NCBI GenBank assembly: GCA_963971575.1
Contig: OZ020611.1
Coordinates: 59,987,381 to 60,051,380, forward strand
DNA: 64,000 nucleotides
From: Liopterus haemorrhoidalis
Lineage: Eukaryota > Arthropoda > Insecta > Coleoptera > Dytiscidae
Direction: 5' to 3'
Part shown: positions 1 through 11,719 of the stretch, piece after piece
How the letters are laid out: each line of letters opens with the position of its first letter
Numbering within the stretch: the stretch's first letter is position 1
Notes under the pieces: model-generated
The model's input: only the letters and a program-made list of their open reading frames with translations
The model's database searches: none
Told to the model about the DNA's origin: nothing
Position numbers and translations under genes: made by a program

Positions 1-2
1 TC

Positions 3-275
3 GCATTGCTAACTCTTAAAGATAAAAGAATAACATGTGATATTATCTTATTATTAAAAATTCTTAATAATCTGCTTGATTGTGTAAAGCTTCTATCTCT
101 AATTAATATAAATATACCGACCAGGAACTTGAGATATAAAGATATACTATACCGACCATACTCTAGAACTTATCTATTCAATAATAGTCCATTTATAAGA
201 ATTCCTTCAACCGTAAACCACTACACAATTATCGTGAATTTTGACATTGATAGAATTTGTGTATATAAAAAATAA
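3..275 (+). pseudogene. C-terminal end of a non-LTR retrotransposon ORF2, cut by window edge
   Basis: The frame is open from the left edge to a TAA at 273-275, about 90 codons. It reads as the extreme C-terminus of a non-LTR reverse transcriptase protein, past the catalytic domain: a helical stretch (DIILLLKILNNLLDCVKLLS), then INIPTRNLR and the tail NNSPFIRIPSTVN. This matches the usual end pattern of insect jockey/CR1-like ORF2 proteins (LLSLINFNVPxRxxR ... NSPxxRxxxxxN). The upstream part lies outside the window, so I cannot tell whether the copy is full length. There is no internal stop in the visible part. The family assignment comes from motif memory, not from an alignment. Confidence 0.6.
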
Positions 276-541
276 AATGTATAATTACCATCATTCACTT
301 TATTCTTCAATCACTTGATTGTAAAATTTGTAAATTGTAAAATACTTATTCTATTTCTTTTTTTTTTTTTTTAATCTCTCCTGCTGAAATATGTAAACAT
401 ATTACTGTGCATTATTATTATTTGTTATGATTTAATATTATTGAAAATATTGTAAATAATGTTAATTTCGTAGTGGCTGTGTTGGGTTTTACCTGTTTGC
501 AACTCTAATATCAATAAATAAATAAATAAAAATAAATAAAT
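276..541 (+). mobile_element. 3' UTR and tail of the same non-LTR element
   Basis: Non-coding AT-rich sequence follows the stop codon and ends in an AAATA-type repeat tail at about 512-541. Such a tail is the normal 3' end of many non-LTR elements. A T-run lies at 356-372. The precise end and any target-site duplication are not clear. Confidence 0.5.
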
Positions 542-779
542 ACAAATATGCTAATTGCAATGCATTATTTTAAAATGTAATTATTTTATGAATTATGTGT
601 GTATGTATGACTGATTTACTCCCTTTTAAATCTCCTTAAAATCTGTAAACTATTTTCTAATCTTATTGCAATCTATTGTATCAGAGTTTGTTAATAATCA
701 TGGCTAACACTCCAATAAAATCCTGGATTCTCCTTTACAAGTAACATGAGTAGAATAAAAGGGATGTTCCAGTTTTCAG

Positions 780-940
780 TAACATGTGTGCCCAAATATC
801 CTTCCACTTGACACATATGAACTTGTGTCTGGCCCACAACATAGTTTCACGAGATTACAGTTGGAAATATTGAACTATAAGAACCAAATCATTTCACTTG
901 AGTGGTGCAAGATATGGGACTGTCTGACCTTCCTGCCCTT
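780..940. repeat. Diverged dispersed repeat, pair of 9545-9650
   Basis: The stretch with TTCACGAGATTACAG and TATTGAACTATAAGAACC closely matches TTCACTAGATTACAG and TATTGAAGTATAAGAACT near 9580-9620, in the same order and spacing, followed in both by GACTGTCTG. Two diverged copies of one unidentified repeat are the simplest reading. No ends or coding content could be defined. Confidence 0.5.
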
Positions 941-1681
941 TTTCTTTTTTCTTTTCTACTTATTCAACTCCACCATCAACTCAGACCTCGCTTGTTACGC
1001 GCAATATTCCTCTCGCGCACACCATTTTAGAAGCATTTCCAGTTTTTTCATTTATCATTTTTCTATATTACTTCAACGGACTTTCGAGGCTGAAGGTTAT
1101 CTAGAATATATTTTATACTCAAATAAACTTGCATTTTTTGTTAACACGTTCAGCCCGACTTGACCTACTGTTGGATCAAGTATTGTTGTTAATCATATCT
1201 ATATATATTTTCATTGTTTGTTGGCTTTAAAAGATTAGCCAGGTTATAAAAAAAGAGATTAATGGGTCTATTCTGTAAAAAAATGTTTACAGTACTGTAT
1301 CACTATAGCGTTGTAGTGAGCTTAGCACTGCAAAGTGCCAAGTTACGGCGGCTCTGTAAATATTGAGCATTAGCTATTCTGTAACACATTCTGTAATTTC
1401 GGTCGATTTAAACTTTGCTTACATTGGAGCTAACTTCACTATGTTCATTTCTAACCTCAAAATTTGAGGTATTGATCAATGTCATCGATCGGTAATTGTA
1501 TATCATATTTATATATACACATATACTCATGTTTTTTACGTTTGTAATTTTAATTAATTATTGTTATAATTTGTTTATAAAAATAAAAGTTTCTCTTTGC
1601 ATCTTATGTATCTTTATTCCATATAAACATATTTTTTACATCAAATTATACAATGGACTGAACATATAAAATACTAATCTG

Positions 1682-1912
1682 CTACCTCAAATTCATATCT
1701 TGATTAGCTGTTAAAAAAAGTTTTAAATCAGTTTTTGAAAATTTTAAATACTTTTCAAATATTTTACCATTTGGTACAGGATCTTCATTATTTTCAGGTT
1801 CAGGATCTTCATTATTTTCAGGTTCAGGATTTTCATTATTTACAGGTTCATGCTCATCATCATCAATCTCAGCATAGTTAGGTATTCTTGCTTTTGTTGC
1901 TATATTATGCAA
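1682..1912 (-). pseudogene. Harbinger transposase C-terminal fragment
   Basis: About 77 codons reading LHNIATKARIP, then a Glu/Asn/Pro-rich run and a basic end. Harbinger (HARBI1-type) nucleases end with a ...LHNxA/LHNIC... helix after the last catalytic Asp, followed by an acidic tail, so this is the tail after the DDE core. The first residue shown is encoded by TTG; a TAA lies two codons upstream, so there is no start and the upstream catalytic part is gone or frameshifted. A tandem repeat of the unit EPENNED (two full copies plus partial ones) inflates the acidic section. Its position inside the TIR/TSD-bounded element supports the call. Confidence 0.55.
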
Positions 1913-2098
1913 AAGTTACCCTTCTTTCACTCCACGGTTTTCTTCCCTCGTAGTGGGGAACTTTATATGAATTGGCATTAGATGTGTTGTTATCAGATAA
2001 CAAATTTCTATTATCGATCTACTAACCATAGGCTGGCTCAAAGAAGTGAAATTGTGAGCCCCTGTAGTAGCCTGATAGGATCTATTACTTAAAAAATA

Positions 2099-2116
2099 CC
2101 TAACCTAACCTAACCT
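2099..2116. repeat. Short interstitial run of CCTAA
   Basis: CCTAACCTAACCTAACCT is three and a half units of CCTAA, the complement of the arthropod telomere repeat TTAGG. It lies inside the Harbinger-like element. It is too short to imply a telomere. Confidence 0.6.
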
Positions 2117-2428
2117 GTATATAAAAATATATAAATGAAAACATGTATGCATAAAGAAAAAGTTTATGTGTGGTTGTAAATTTGGATCATTAATTCTTTT
2201 TTTAGGTGACACGAACAATACAAACATATACATACAACTTGACTTCTATACAGTACTGTAACTGACTTACGGCCAGAAAAATATCGCCGTAACGTTACAG
2301 CGATATTTTACATCGGTGTAGAGTACAGAGCAACGCGTGTCAATACAGAATAGCACTTTCCTTACAGCGCTGTATTTTACAAAGTTATAGCGCTTACAGC
2401 GGTAGAAAACTCATACAGAATAGACCCA

Positions 2429-3208
2429 TAAGGGTTTTAATTTTCCAATTTTCATTTGATATTTTCTGATTTAATATAGTTAGTAATAATAAGTAATTAA
2501 ACAAATTATCTAGAGAGTTAGTACCAAGAAACGTCTGAATATAGGTACATTTTGTATGAATATAGGTATATTCCGATTTCGAAAATGAATTGGGCTTTTA
2601 ACGAATCAGTGGGTCGAGTTGTTGATAATGATTAATTTCAACTACATTAAATTTGGCGATTGAAAACGACTACTATACCATGTTTGAAATACAGAAATAG
2701 TAAAAAATCACGTGAAAAAGTCGCTATAAATTTAACTGCTCAGCAGCCAAAGAACGACGAGAGTTCGACAAAATTATCACGTGAATATTGCATGATTACT
2801 ACTTCTTGTTTTTGAACAGACTGTAATAGGTCTAACATGTAAAACTTTTGAAACCAGTTAAATAACTTCTTTCGAAATAATCTTCTTGATAGCATTGGCA
2901 TTTATTATATCACATTTTATACTTTTAGAAGCACTCATTTAAGACATTCGGAAATTGTTTTCAGATCACTTTCCAAATGTTGTTCATGGTGAATGGGTGC
3001 CACCCATTAACGTAACTCTAAGCCCTGGGACCCCAGGCAAAACGGGGCCCAATCTTTTTAATCTTCCAAGATTAAACAGGAAGTTATTTTGTTTATTTTT
3101 TTTTTTCCTTCCTACCTCGATTTTTTTGCTTTTATTCTTGAGCGATACTTACATATACACGTTTATATATGATCATAATGATAACATATAAACGATCATA
3201 TGTGATGG
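2429..3208. other. Unassigned intergenic DNA
   Basis: No coding remnant was recognised. A CACGTG E-box at 2709-2714 is followed by TATAAAT at 2725-2731, an arrangement that can occur in a promoter, but no reading frame follows and I do not call one. A GC-rich patch at 3000-3055 is unexplained. Confidence 0.3.
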
Positions 3209-3835
3209 GTTCCTGTGATGGGTTCCTGTGTTATCAACCACATATGCTATGCTGATGACATGGTACTACTCTCACCCTCCTTGGCCAGCTTGAGGGAACT
3301 GGTGCAGATTTGTGAGTGTTACACCGCAGAACACGGACTGATATATAACGTCAAAAAGTCTGAGTATATTGTTTTCCAACCCGAGTGCAAGAAGTACAGC
3401 GTACCGAATCTTAAGTGGTGTGGACAGATCGTACCGCGTGTGTCGTCCGTGAGATACCTCAGTCACATAGTGTGAGAAGATCTTTCGGAAAATGCAGACC
3501 TTAGTAGGCAGTGTCGAATGTTGTGCGTGTGCGCCAATATGCTGAATAGACGATTTGTAAGATGTAGTAAAGGTGTGTGCAATTGCCTATTCAACGCATA
3601 CTGTGCCTGTGTTTATGCATCACCCCTATGGACAAATGCAACAAAAGCAATTGGACATAGATTCAGAGTTTGTTATAATAACGCCTTCAGAATTATAAAT
3701 GGATTGGACAGATTTTGTAGCGCTAGCCTTATGTTTGTGCAAAATAGAATAACAGACAGTTGGAGTATGCTGCGCAAACTAATTTTTCTCTGCGCAGCAG
3801 GCTTTGGCTGTCAACAAATAAGCTGATTGTTAATT
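3209..3835 (+). pseudogene. Non-LTR RT fragment (YADD motif to C-terminal domain)
   Basis: The frame begins just before the catalytic box ICYADDMVLLSPS, so the element is 5'-truncated inside the RT domain. It continues through the thumb region (LRELVQICECYTAEHGLIYN, then RYLSHIV), hits TGA at 3473-3475, and continues in the same frame (DLSENADLSRQCRMLCVCAN) to a second stop near 3826. The pattern ADLxRQxRxLxVxANMLxRRF and the later YNNAFRIINGL...RFCSAS are characteristic of one abundant insect CR1/L2-like lineage. One in-frame stop separates two otherwise coherent halves, so this is a fairly recent dead copy. Confidence 0.75.
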
Positions 3836-4079
3836 GTATGAAAAATGATGTTATGTTTAACAACCATAGGTGTAAGCTATTAGTGCTTCACTAATACTTG
3901 AACCTGTATTGTAGACAGACTGGACCAATGGTTGTACTATGTCTTCTTTTTGTTTTTTCTTTTATGTTATATCTTTCTTTGTAAGTTATGTAATTATTCA
4001 GTTCACTATCTGTTTGTTTTGTTTGTTACTACTTGTATATTATATGTATATTGTTTTTGGCCTAGATGCCGGTAAATAA

Positions 4080-4082
<3 letters not shown>
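3836..4082 (+). mobile_element. 3' UTR of the RT fragment
   Basis: T-rich untranslated sequence leads to GGTAAATAAATGG directly before the TAA microsatellite. The reading order RT, UTR, AATAAA-like signal, simple repeat is that of a retroelement 3' end. Confidence 0.55.
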
Positions 4083-4127
<45 letters not shown>

Positions 4128-4129
4128 GA

Positions 4130-4197
<68 letters not shown>

Positions 4198-4207
4198 GAA
4201 TAATAAT
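4083..4207. repeat. (TAA)n microsatellite tail
   Basis: About 120 bp of nearly pure TAA units with single GAA interruptions. Its place directly at the end of the RT element suggests it grew from the element's 3' tail. Confidence 0.9.
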
Positions 4208-4689
4208 CTGTAATCGCAATAACTTACTACACTATCGTATTTATTTCCTTTATATTACTATTATTTATATTACTATTACTTTATTATTACTTTTACTTAT
4301 TACTTTTATTATGCCAATAATACGTATAATTCGAAACAGAACTAGATATGTTTTTTAATTATACCGCAAATTACAACAATATTTAATAACAATGAAGGCA
4401 TCAAGCGATTAAATTCTTCAAAAACTGAATAGAAACTACTATTAACTATTAAGTACGATTATTGGAAGAATAGAACCTATATAATGAATTTTATTGCAGT
4501 TCACGTGACGTGTATTTTTTTGCTACCAGGGTGATCGATGGCAACGTTGCTCAACTTATATCATAATTTATGAATTTTATGACATGACTATTGTCTGACA
4601 CCTGCCGTCTTGGCAAAATACTTGTATATTTAAAACATATGTGTGTACAAAGGCCTAGGCAGGTAGGGGTTGAGGAAGTAAGGTCTTAT

Positions 4690-4915
4690 TGTCGCCCCAG
4701 GACTTTCCCATTGTTCTCATTTCTTTCTCACTATTGTTCGCCGCCATGTGTTCTTGGGTCTACCTACCTTTCTCTTTCCCTGAGGGTTCCACTGAAGTGC
4801 CCTGTTGATGCTTGCCTTGTTTCGCCTAAGAATATGCCCCATCCACTTATATTTTTGCATTTGAACTGCACGCTTGATTTTTGTTTGGCCTGTTATTCGT
4901 CATAGTTCTTGGTAG
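4690..4915 (-). pseudogene. C-terminal fragment of a non-LTR RT protein
   Basis: The minus strand reads RITGQTKIKRAVQMQ, then KWMGHILRRNKASINRALQW, then NPQGKRKVGRPKNTWRRTI before a TGA. This is the conserved post-RT tail of many insect non-LTR elements (WxGHxLRR ... WxPQGKRxxGRPxxTWRR). The catalytic part is absent on both sides. No ends or TSD were found. Confidence 0.7.
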
Positions 4916-6170
4916 GTAACAGTTTCAGGTCAATTGATACCCATTATCCTTCTTAAATATGTATTGATAAATGTTTACAGCTCATTGAATAGCGTGAACT
5001 GATTAGAAAGCTCGACATATTTGACCGCTCTACGAAACCACGTACAGACCAAACGAATAAAAACAACGAACTTTAACAAACACAAAAACCAATGAATATT
5101 ATCGTCAGGGTTCGGACAAGCGTTGGTACCCTGCGAGTTTAGGTTCTTTTGTCACCGTTGATACGATTACACCTATCGAGTAAGTTTACGTTCACCCATG
5201 TTCATTCGTTAGGTATGCACTTTCAAAATACAGAAAACTGTGAGCCGATTTGACGTGTTGATTACATATCAACGTTGTTTTTCAGTATTTCGTTTGCTTT
5301 TGTTCCTGTACAATATTTTATTTTCTAGTTTAATTTTTACGATCTATTATGCTTATAATTTGTTTTTACGTTGCACGATGTTTTTTTTTTTTTTAATAAC
5401 ATAGTTAGAAGCTGAAATTAAATACATTGTTTGGTTTTCAAATGCACAGAACAAGGGATTAGTAATATTTTTCACTCGTCTATGTAACCATGTGTAAAAT
5501 ACGTATAACACTGCGAATTATATTGTTTTGATAATTAGCACAAAATAAATAGAAAAATTATTATAAAAGCAGTATATGTGTGAAATCAATTATCTCCTTC
5601 TCATACTTCTTGCGACTAGGAATAGTTTTTCCCGTTTGTCCGGTCTTTATTCGGTAGAAGAGGAGATGGGTCTTTTCCCAGGGTCTTTTCCCGGGTTCTT
5701 TTACCAGAAGCTCATCTATTTTTGATAATATGTGCTAGTTTTCCATCCCGCAATCTATCTACATGTTTTTTTTTTATTCTCTTTTATCTATCATCTGCTT
5801 AACTGCGTCTTGAATGCCAAAGTTACATCAAACTACCTACTGGCATTTCTGTCTTTTAGATTGACTCCCTGAAGTTATCGTAGCACTTTATTTTCAGCGT
5901 TCCTCATTAAATATTTATATAATACAAATATGTTTAGTTTTCTTCGTATCTGCTCGTAATCATTACTTATAAATGTTCACTTTGTATTCTTTTCTCATCT
6001 ACATGTATGTTTCCTCACGCAGTCTCAGTCAACATTTTGCTATGCTTGCAGCTTTAACTGATCGATTTTGAACTTCAGAAGTAAGATCTGTGTAGCTGGT
6101 TAAGACTACTTCCATCAACTTCTAATAAAAAAGTTACATCTTAAGACAAGTCAATACTGGTAGCATGTCT
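4916..6170. other. No recognisable gene
   Basis: AT-rich DNA with short homopolymer runs. No coding remnant, RNA gene or repeat end is supported. The tandem phrase GGTCTTTTCCC occurs twice near 5668-5690. Confidence 0.3.
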
Positions 6171-6179
6171 TCTGGACCA

Positions 6180-6450
6180 GTGCTACAGAAGTTGTACAGT
6201 ATATTGCCAAACTAAAATGACAGTGGATGCTGATTGCTGGAACAGGAATGTTATGGAATGACGTCGAAAAACAGTTAAATAATCAAGTGGAATACCAAGT
6301 AAACAATGAAGAGACGACTTATCCAAAAGTGCCGCTCAGTTGTGGATAAATAAAGCCGCAGTTTCTCAACAATGGCGAGGATAAATGGAAGCTTATCTGC
6401 AAAAACAAATTATCCAGGGCACAGAAATTGAACATCTGTTACCATGGTTC
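6180..6450 (+). pseudogene. Possible very degraded RT C-terminus
   Basis: One frame near 6340-6420 reads QLWINKAAVSQQWRG, stop, MEAYLQKQ. The last domain of several non-LTR ORF2 proteins ends W...A.xRxxWRxxGEAYxQQW, so this may be such a tail. The rest is too broken to confirm, and chance cannot be excluded. Confidence 0.25.
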
Positions 6451-6479
6451 CGTGATGCCGACTGATGAATGTACTGCAA

Positions 6480-8310
6480 GTAGACTTCACCCATAAAGTA
6501 AGCAGAAGTCTAGCAGAATGTCTGGTCTTCTAGTCATTTAAGTGAAAATTAAAAATAATGTGTTTTTAATGCAAACCTGAAGTCCATCTATTATAAGGAT
6601 GTAAAACTTATAATATATATAACTTATATTTCTTCACAAGATAACTTTGTTTTTAAAAAGATTTATTTTTAATATTACAAGGTATGTCTTATTTCTAAGG
6701 AAGCTGAATCTAAACTGTTTTGAAAATAAAAAATGTGTGTAAAATAAAATGTAAAATAATTATTTATTATTATTTTTTCTTTCTGGTGGTCGTGGAGAAA
6801 GAAGGGTCTGTGACTCGGTTGGAAGAGAAAATTCGATGTTCGTGGTTCCTCACGCTCGCCTGCGATTCGCGCTCGGAATGTTCCACTCGCATCGAAGAAT
6901 ATACTATTCCGCTTGACAAGAATGTTTTTAACATATTTCTTGAAAAGAATAATTGTCAATTAATCAAATATGTTTGCTTTTAAGTCGTTGAATATCCTAA
7001 TTACTTAATGACATGTATATAAAATGTCAATCTTGGCGGAACCTATCGAAAACCCTATGTAGACACACAACTGATCTTAATTTTGAAGTTCTATTGAAAT
7101 TATTGTTAGTGAATTAGTATAAACAAATAGGATTGAAATTTGGAAAATTAGAAACCAAACAAAATAACAAAGCCAAACAAGCATAACGTGTAGACAAACA
7201 AAATAACAAAACGGGAAAATAAAATAAACCCGTTAAATTTGCCGTCAGAATATCCAGATTAACATGTCATCTGATAATGTGAAGCTACCCACTTAGATGA
7301 CAAAGAATATCTTGCAAACAGAGATTCTGTGAGTGTAGTGTGCAGCGGCAACGTTTGGTCCTATCATCTAATTTCTGTGTTCAACCAAGACCTAGATATC
7401 AGAAGACAACAGCAGGACTTGACACTCCATGTGATATGAACTCTATCGGACAGTAGCGTACTCATAAATTTTTGAAGGGGCTGTACTTCATTATTTCATT
7501 TATTACACTGGTCCACAGCCAAAATATATGTTATAAAATTAGCTTATTTCGATTAATATTTATGTCCGAAATATGAATATGAAAATTAAAAATACATTAT
7601 TAGCAATCAATGTACATTACATATCACTTATAACGTCGTAAAAGTTGGGCTTGGACCATTTGTTGCAATATTTGCCCGCAAACTGGTCGCAAAGGACGTT
7701 CATCCATTAAACGGATAAAGTTACCTAAAGCATTTTCAAACCTGTAGTAGTACAGTTTTTAGAAAACGACAGAGCTGATAACTATAAACAGTTTGCTAAA
7801 AATTTCTTATCTTCGCATCATAAATTTGATTATAAATAAAGGTACATTTTCTTCACTATTTTGCATTTTTCTGGAGCATGGTGAGAGATTATATCAAGAC
7901 ATATCAATGGTATAGAAATGGTACAAAGCTAAATGGAATTCTATTGAACTTCGTTGGACTGTTAGAAGAGTAAACCCTCATCTGGAATACAAACTAATGG
8001 GAAGCAAAAACGTAAAATATGATCCAATGTTCTCATTTGTTTGGTAACTGGTGGCCATTGGGACGAATGAACTCCACCGAATGATTTTATGTTGCCCACT
8101 AATATAAGAAAATAATGTTTTCTTTTCTTATCCAGCGTAGCAAACACATAACTGCAATGTTGCTTTAGGCACACTAGGCGTAACTATGTCGACGTAAATA
8201 CGTATAAAACTGGGCAGATAAAAAATGAAGCCCGTAAAAAATGGAAATTACAAAGGAAAGTGTAGCACACCAAAAAAATGTGTTATTGAATTAGGCCGGC
8301 GATGTAAAAG
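6480..8310. other. No recognisable gene
   Basis: A somewhat GC-richer patch at 6785-6905 has short open frames on both strands that lack any known motif. The rest is plain AT-rich sequence. Confidence 0.3.
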
Positions 8311-8321
8311 ATAAAAATATG

Positions 8322-9060
8322 TTACTGAATGAGGCCATAACTGAAAAAAAGTAGCCGATTCCTGATGCAAATTAAAAAATAAAAACAAGGGCAGCTGTGC
8401 GCACTATCATAGCTTGGAGTTTGGATTAGATATTTCCGTGTTTTCAAATTTGCTGATACGTTAGATAAATGTTGATGATATATAAGCGATCTGCCCAGCG
8501 TTACTGCCAGATATTTTGGGTATGCTGTAAAATGAAGTTCGCGGTTGTTGAATTTAACTGACAAAGAAGCGTTGGCCATTTTGTTATTTAAATGGAAACA
8601 CGATACTTCCGCTTTGATCAAACTTGGACGTCTCCAATTTTTAAAATATTCATTCAGAATTACCAAGTCTTTTGTTAAAATCCTACAAATGTTCTTAGAT
8701 TTTGTGCTTGATTAGGGAGAACAATGTCATCCGCATATCCAAATTTCCTAGATGATGTTTTTGAAATATCATGGATACACAACTTGAATATCAGCGGAGC
8801 TAATATTGATCCCTGCGGAAGGCCGTTAGAGAATAATAGTTCTGCTCTCCTAATTTTTAAAAGAGACTTGCGTTAACCCATGAAGCTATTTACAAGTCTG
8901 GTGATCAATCTATACGAAATAACTTGAAGAAGCAGTATATAAGTCCTTTTCTCCTTTCTTTTTCTGCCTTCTACTTTTTTTTGAAGCCTGCTTCGATGTT
9001 TGTTATAAGAGATAATACTTGCTTCTCGTAAATACGACCTGTTCTGCAACAGGCTTGTTC
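8322..9060 (-). pseudogene. Non-LTR reverse transcriptase pseudogene
   Basis: Read from 9060 down, the minus strand gives ACCRTGRIYEKQVLSLIT and NIEAGFKKK, then a stop and a deletion where the first catalytic Asp region should be. It resumes with NGLPQGSILAPLIFKL, KFGYADDIVLPNQAQ and then EYFKNWRRPS ... CFHLNNKMANASLSVKFNN ... YPKYLAVTLGRSL. The GLPQGS and YADD boxes and the CFHLNNKxAN signature identify a common insect jockey-like lineage. Several frame changes and stops (8890-8970, 8670-8700) make it non-functional. The element is truncated at both ends, with no TSD seen. Confidence 0.8.
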
Positions 9061-9544
9061 ATGTGATAAACTTTTATTAATATCTAAAGCAATTCTATTA
9101 ATAATACTTATTAATAATAATTGAAATAGAGTTTATTCATAATACTTAAATTAAAAAAAATATATACAGTATTGAAAAAGTTTCTCTAATTATTTTGAGC
9201 GGGTAAAGTTTCTCAAGTAAAGTTTAGAAATTATTTTTATATTCCGCATTATTTTGTTCTGGAATTAAAATAGCTATATATTCGAAAATATGCTTGCATA
9301 TTATAACTCTATATTTTAGTGAATACAAAATTGATTAAACACGGTTATTTTGTACTAAATATCCGATGCTTCTACTTTTTCATTTATTTATTGGATATTT
9401 AAATAAATAATCACTACTTTTATATCAAATTTTTAATAAAATCAGAAAAGTTACTAGAAATAAGTAATAAAATCATATAAATTTTTAAAATAATATTTCT
9501 TTTTTCAACTGATATTGTAGTTATTGAACAATTGTATGGGGGTG
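9061..9544. other. No recognisable gene
   Basis: Very AT-rich sequence without coding signals or clear repeats. Confidence 0.3.
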
Positions 9545-9650
9545 CGCGTCACTGGTAACTGAATCCCCGCAATAGGCTTTCACTAGATTACAGCTTTAGA
9601 TATTGAAGTATAAGAACTAAATAATTCCAGTTGAACAAGCCGACTGTCTG
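9545..9650. repeat. Second copy of the 780-940 repeat
   Basis: Shares ordered blocks with 780-940 (TTTCACTAGATTACAG, TATAAGAACTAAAT, GACTGTCTG). Same orientation; family unknown. Confidence 0.5.
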
Positions 9651-10094
9651 TCAGTCTTCCATCAGTACTACGGTCACGACCTACCAGACATTTAAAACTT
9701 TTTTAAATGATTTTATCGTTTTTCCAGAAGATTGGAATTTCGTATGTCAGTTGAAATTTAGGATGATACAGGCAAAAACTTTTTGCTTTTTATACGAGTT
9801 TTTTCGTGCTTTTTTATTTCTTGAAAATGATACAGCGAAAATTTTAAAACGCCTTTGGATAGCTGGAAATTTGACATTCGTTTAAAAAAATGATATATGT
9901 AGAAATAGATCAAATGTAAGAATTTATCATAAAAAACACATGTTATCTCTCATAAAAAAATATCAATAAAGATCACCAAATGTTGGCATGATGAATGAAA
10001 AAATAAATGCTTTTATGAAAAACAAGTCCGAATGCTTGAGCGCACAGTTTTACAACAAAGCGAACATCCATACATGAAATTAATCATCATAATT

Positions 10095-10345
10095 CCTTCT
10101 ACTCAGTTCTGAACATGGTGATTTTCTCGAATACAGCTGTGTAGTGCGTGTTGTGTGTATCACACAGATTTATGGGAACTACAGATTAACATGGGTTTTG
10201 AACAATGGGCAAATACCTCGGTAGTAAGCCTTCCGCTTTTCGTAAGAGAACGACTGGGAAATTATGTTTGTCAGCACCTGGAGTTCAACGTGGTAACTTA
10301 TAAACACATAACCACATATTAACCAATTGCGCTACAGTCGCTTCC
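10095..10345 (-). mobile_element. tRNA-derived SINE-like repeat, diverged
   Basis: The minus strand from 10345 begins with a tRNA-like head: TGTAGCGCAATTGGTTA is a good A box (TRGCNNARTNGG), with a degraded B box near GTTGAACTCC. The body that follows shares an ordered block (ATACAGYTGTGT ... ATGGGARCTACA, read on the plus strand) with the copy at 14200-14430. Internal Pol III boxes plus a shared body define a SINE family. No poly(A) tail or TSD is visible, so this copy is old. Confidence 0.5.
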
Positions 10346-11131
10346 AATATAAAATACAGTAATATTCCACATAATACTCATGATACGCGGTTTTATTCGC
10401 AGTCTTGTGTCATAAAATTTTATTTATAAGATATTCTGAGGGATTCCGAAAGTTGGCGTTAAGTCACGATGAGGGTTAACGTTAAGTCACGCCGGTTTTT
10501 TCGAATTGCTATTCTGAACGAAAGTTTCCGTGAACATTAACGTTGAATGTTGGAGCGATTGGATGTCAGCTAAGTTCACCGTTGAGAGATAACTTGTATT
10601 AACATTGACTTAGTCTTACCTCTAAAACTCTAGATTCGAAGTTATACTATAATTACAATTCCATCAATCTTTAATAAATAGCGCATTTGACTATTCTACT
10701 ACAGATTACATAAAAAATTTATGTGAAGTGTGAATCTTCACACATTTCTGGGTTTTGCAGGTATTTTGTAACTGACTGATGATTATTTGGGATGCCAAAA
10801 CAAATTTTATGTCAAAATATTTTTTTATGAATTTTAATTCGAATGCCTAATACCATTATTTAAGTTTCTAAATATGTACAGTATTTTATTTATACAGCAA
10901 GGTTCAGTAAGATTTTTAAAATTGCGCCTATGGCTTCCATTGGTTACTTATATCATAAGTCCCTCCCTCTGATTTCGTCACAGAATTAAATTATAATTTC
11001 AACACTTCCCACTGGTTATTAAATTTACGCTTTTAAAAAATAAATGCAACATTTACCAAAATATAACGAATTTTGACAAAATAATTTAAACAAAATAGAA
11101 ATGCAAAAAAAAAAAAAAAACAATAAAATTA

Positions 11132-11210
11132 ACAGGATTCGAACTCTGCAACGTTCGCACTGCAATTTACAAAGTGCGTTACGAAGCCATCTGAGCTACC
11201 AGAGTTTCTT
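11132..11210 (-). other. tRNA-like module inside GT copy A
   Basis: The minus strand contains GGTAGCTCAGATGGC, an almost ideal Pol III A box and D-arm, and 53 nt further AGTTCGAATCC, a good B box. A GCACT/AGTGC pair lies between them where an anticodon stem would be. The acceptor stem does not pair convincingly, so I read this as tRNA-derived rather than a working tRNA gene. Confidence 0.55.
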
Positions 11211-11683
11211 ATCTGAAGTGTTACATAGCGAATTATATATTTAACATATTTTAGTTAAAAACACAAAAAATGCGTTATTTTCTAAAAACATAATCTGATC
11301 AAAAATTCCTGTTGTACTATTCCGGTTCACACCAATGTACATTACTTAGAATTTTTTCAGATTTTTAGTTTAAACCATCTAGGCTACAGGGTGTGGGACA
11401 AAAAATTTTTTGCACAATTTTGGCAAAAATCGCATCAAAATAATTTTTTTTGCAAAAATAAAATTTTGATCGTTAATCCACGTACTAAGGGCTTTCATTT
11501 GATACCCTACTCAGAATTTAAAAAAAATATTTTTCTTTTTGATGAGCACATTTTAGTTTATATTTTTAGGGGGATATGTTTTTTAGATGATTTAGTATTT
11601 TTCCTATGTGTGGGTCAAAGAGTTGTATAAGCATGCCAAATTTCAACTCTCTAGGTTTAGCCGTTTGGCTACAATTTTTACCG

Positions 11684-11684
11684 A

Positions 11685-11718
<34 letters not shown>

Positions 11719-11719
11719 G
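11684..11719. repeat. (CAGA)n microsatellite
   Basis: Eight or so tandem CAGA units near the 3' end of GT copy A; the complementary (TCTG)n sits at the matching place in the inverted copies at 57.5 and 62.3 kb. Confidence 0.85.

Larger units (their letters stand above)
1263..2428 (-). mobile_element. PIF/Harbinger-like DNA transposon, internally degraded
   Basis: The ends are perfect 15-bp inverted repeats: TGGGTCTATTCTGTA at 1263-1277 and its reverse complement at 2414-2428. They are flanked by TAA on both sides (1260-1262 and 2429-2431), the 3-bp TWA target duplication typical of PIF/Harbinger. Subterminal sequence on both sides is rich in GTAA/TTAC and TACAGCGCTGTA-like short palindromes. 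A minus-strand fragment resembling the C-terminus of a Harbinger nuclease lies inside. At 1.17 kb it is too short for the two genes of an autonomous element, so it is a deletion derivative. Confidence 0.8.

Noticed and set aside
2099..2116. CCTAA run as a sign of a telomere
   Set aside because: Only three and a half units, lying inside a DNA transposon far from any chromosome-end structure.
4080..4358. Poly-isoleucine open frame
   Set aside because: Translation of the (TAA)n tract.
11132..11210. A working tRNA gene on the minus strand
   Set aside because: A and B boxes are good, but the acceptor stem does not pair and the anticodon loop is irregular; it also lies inside a repeat.
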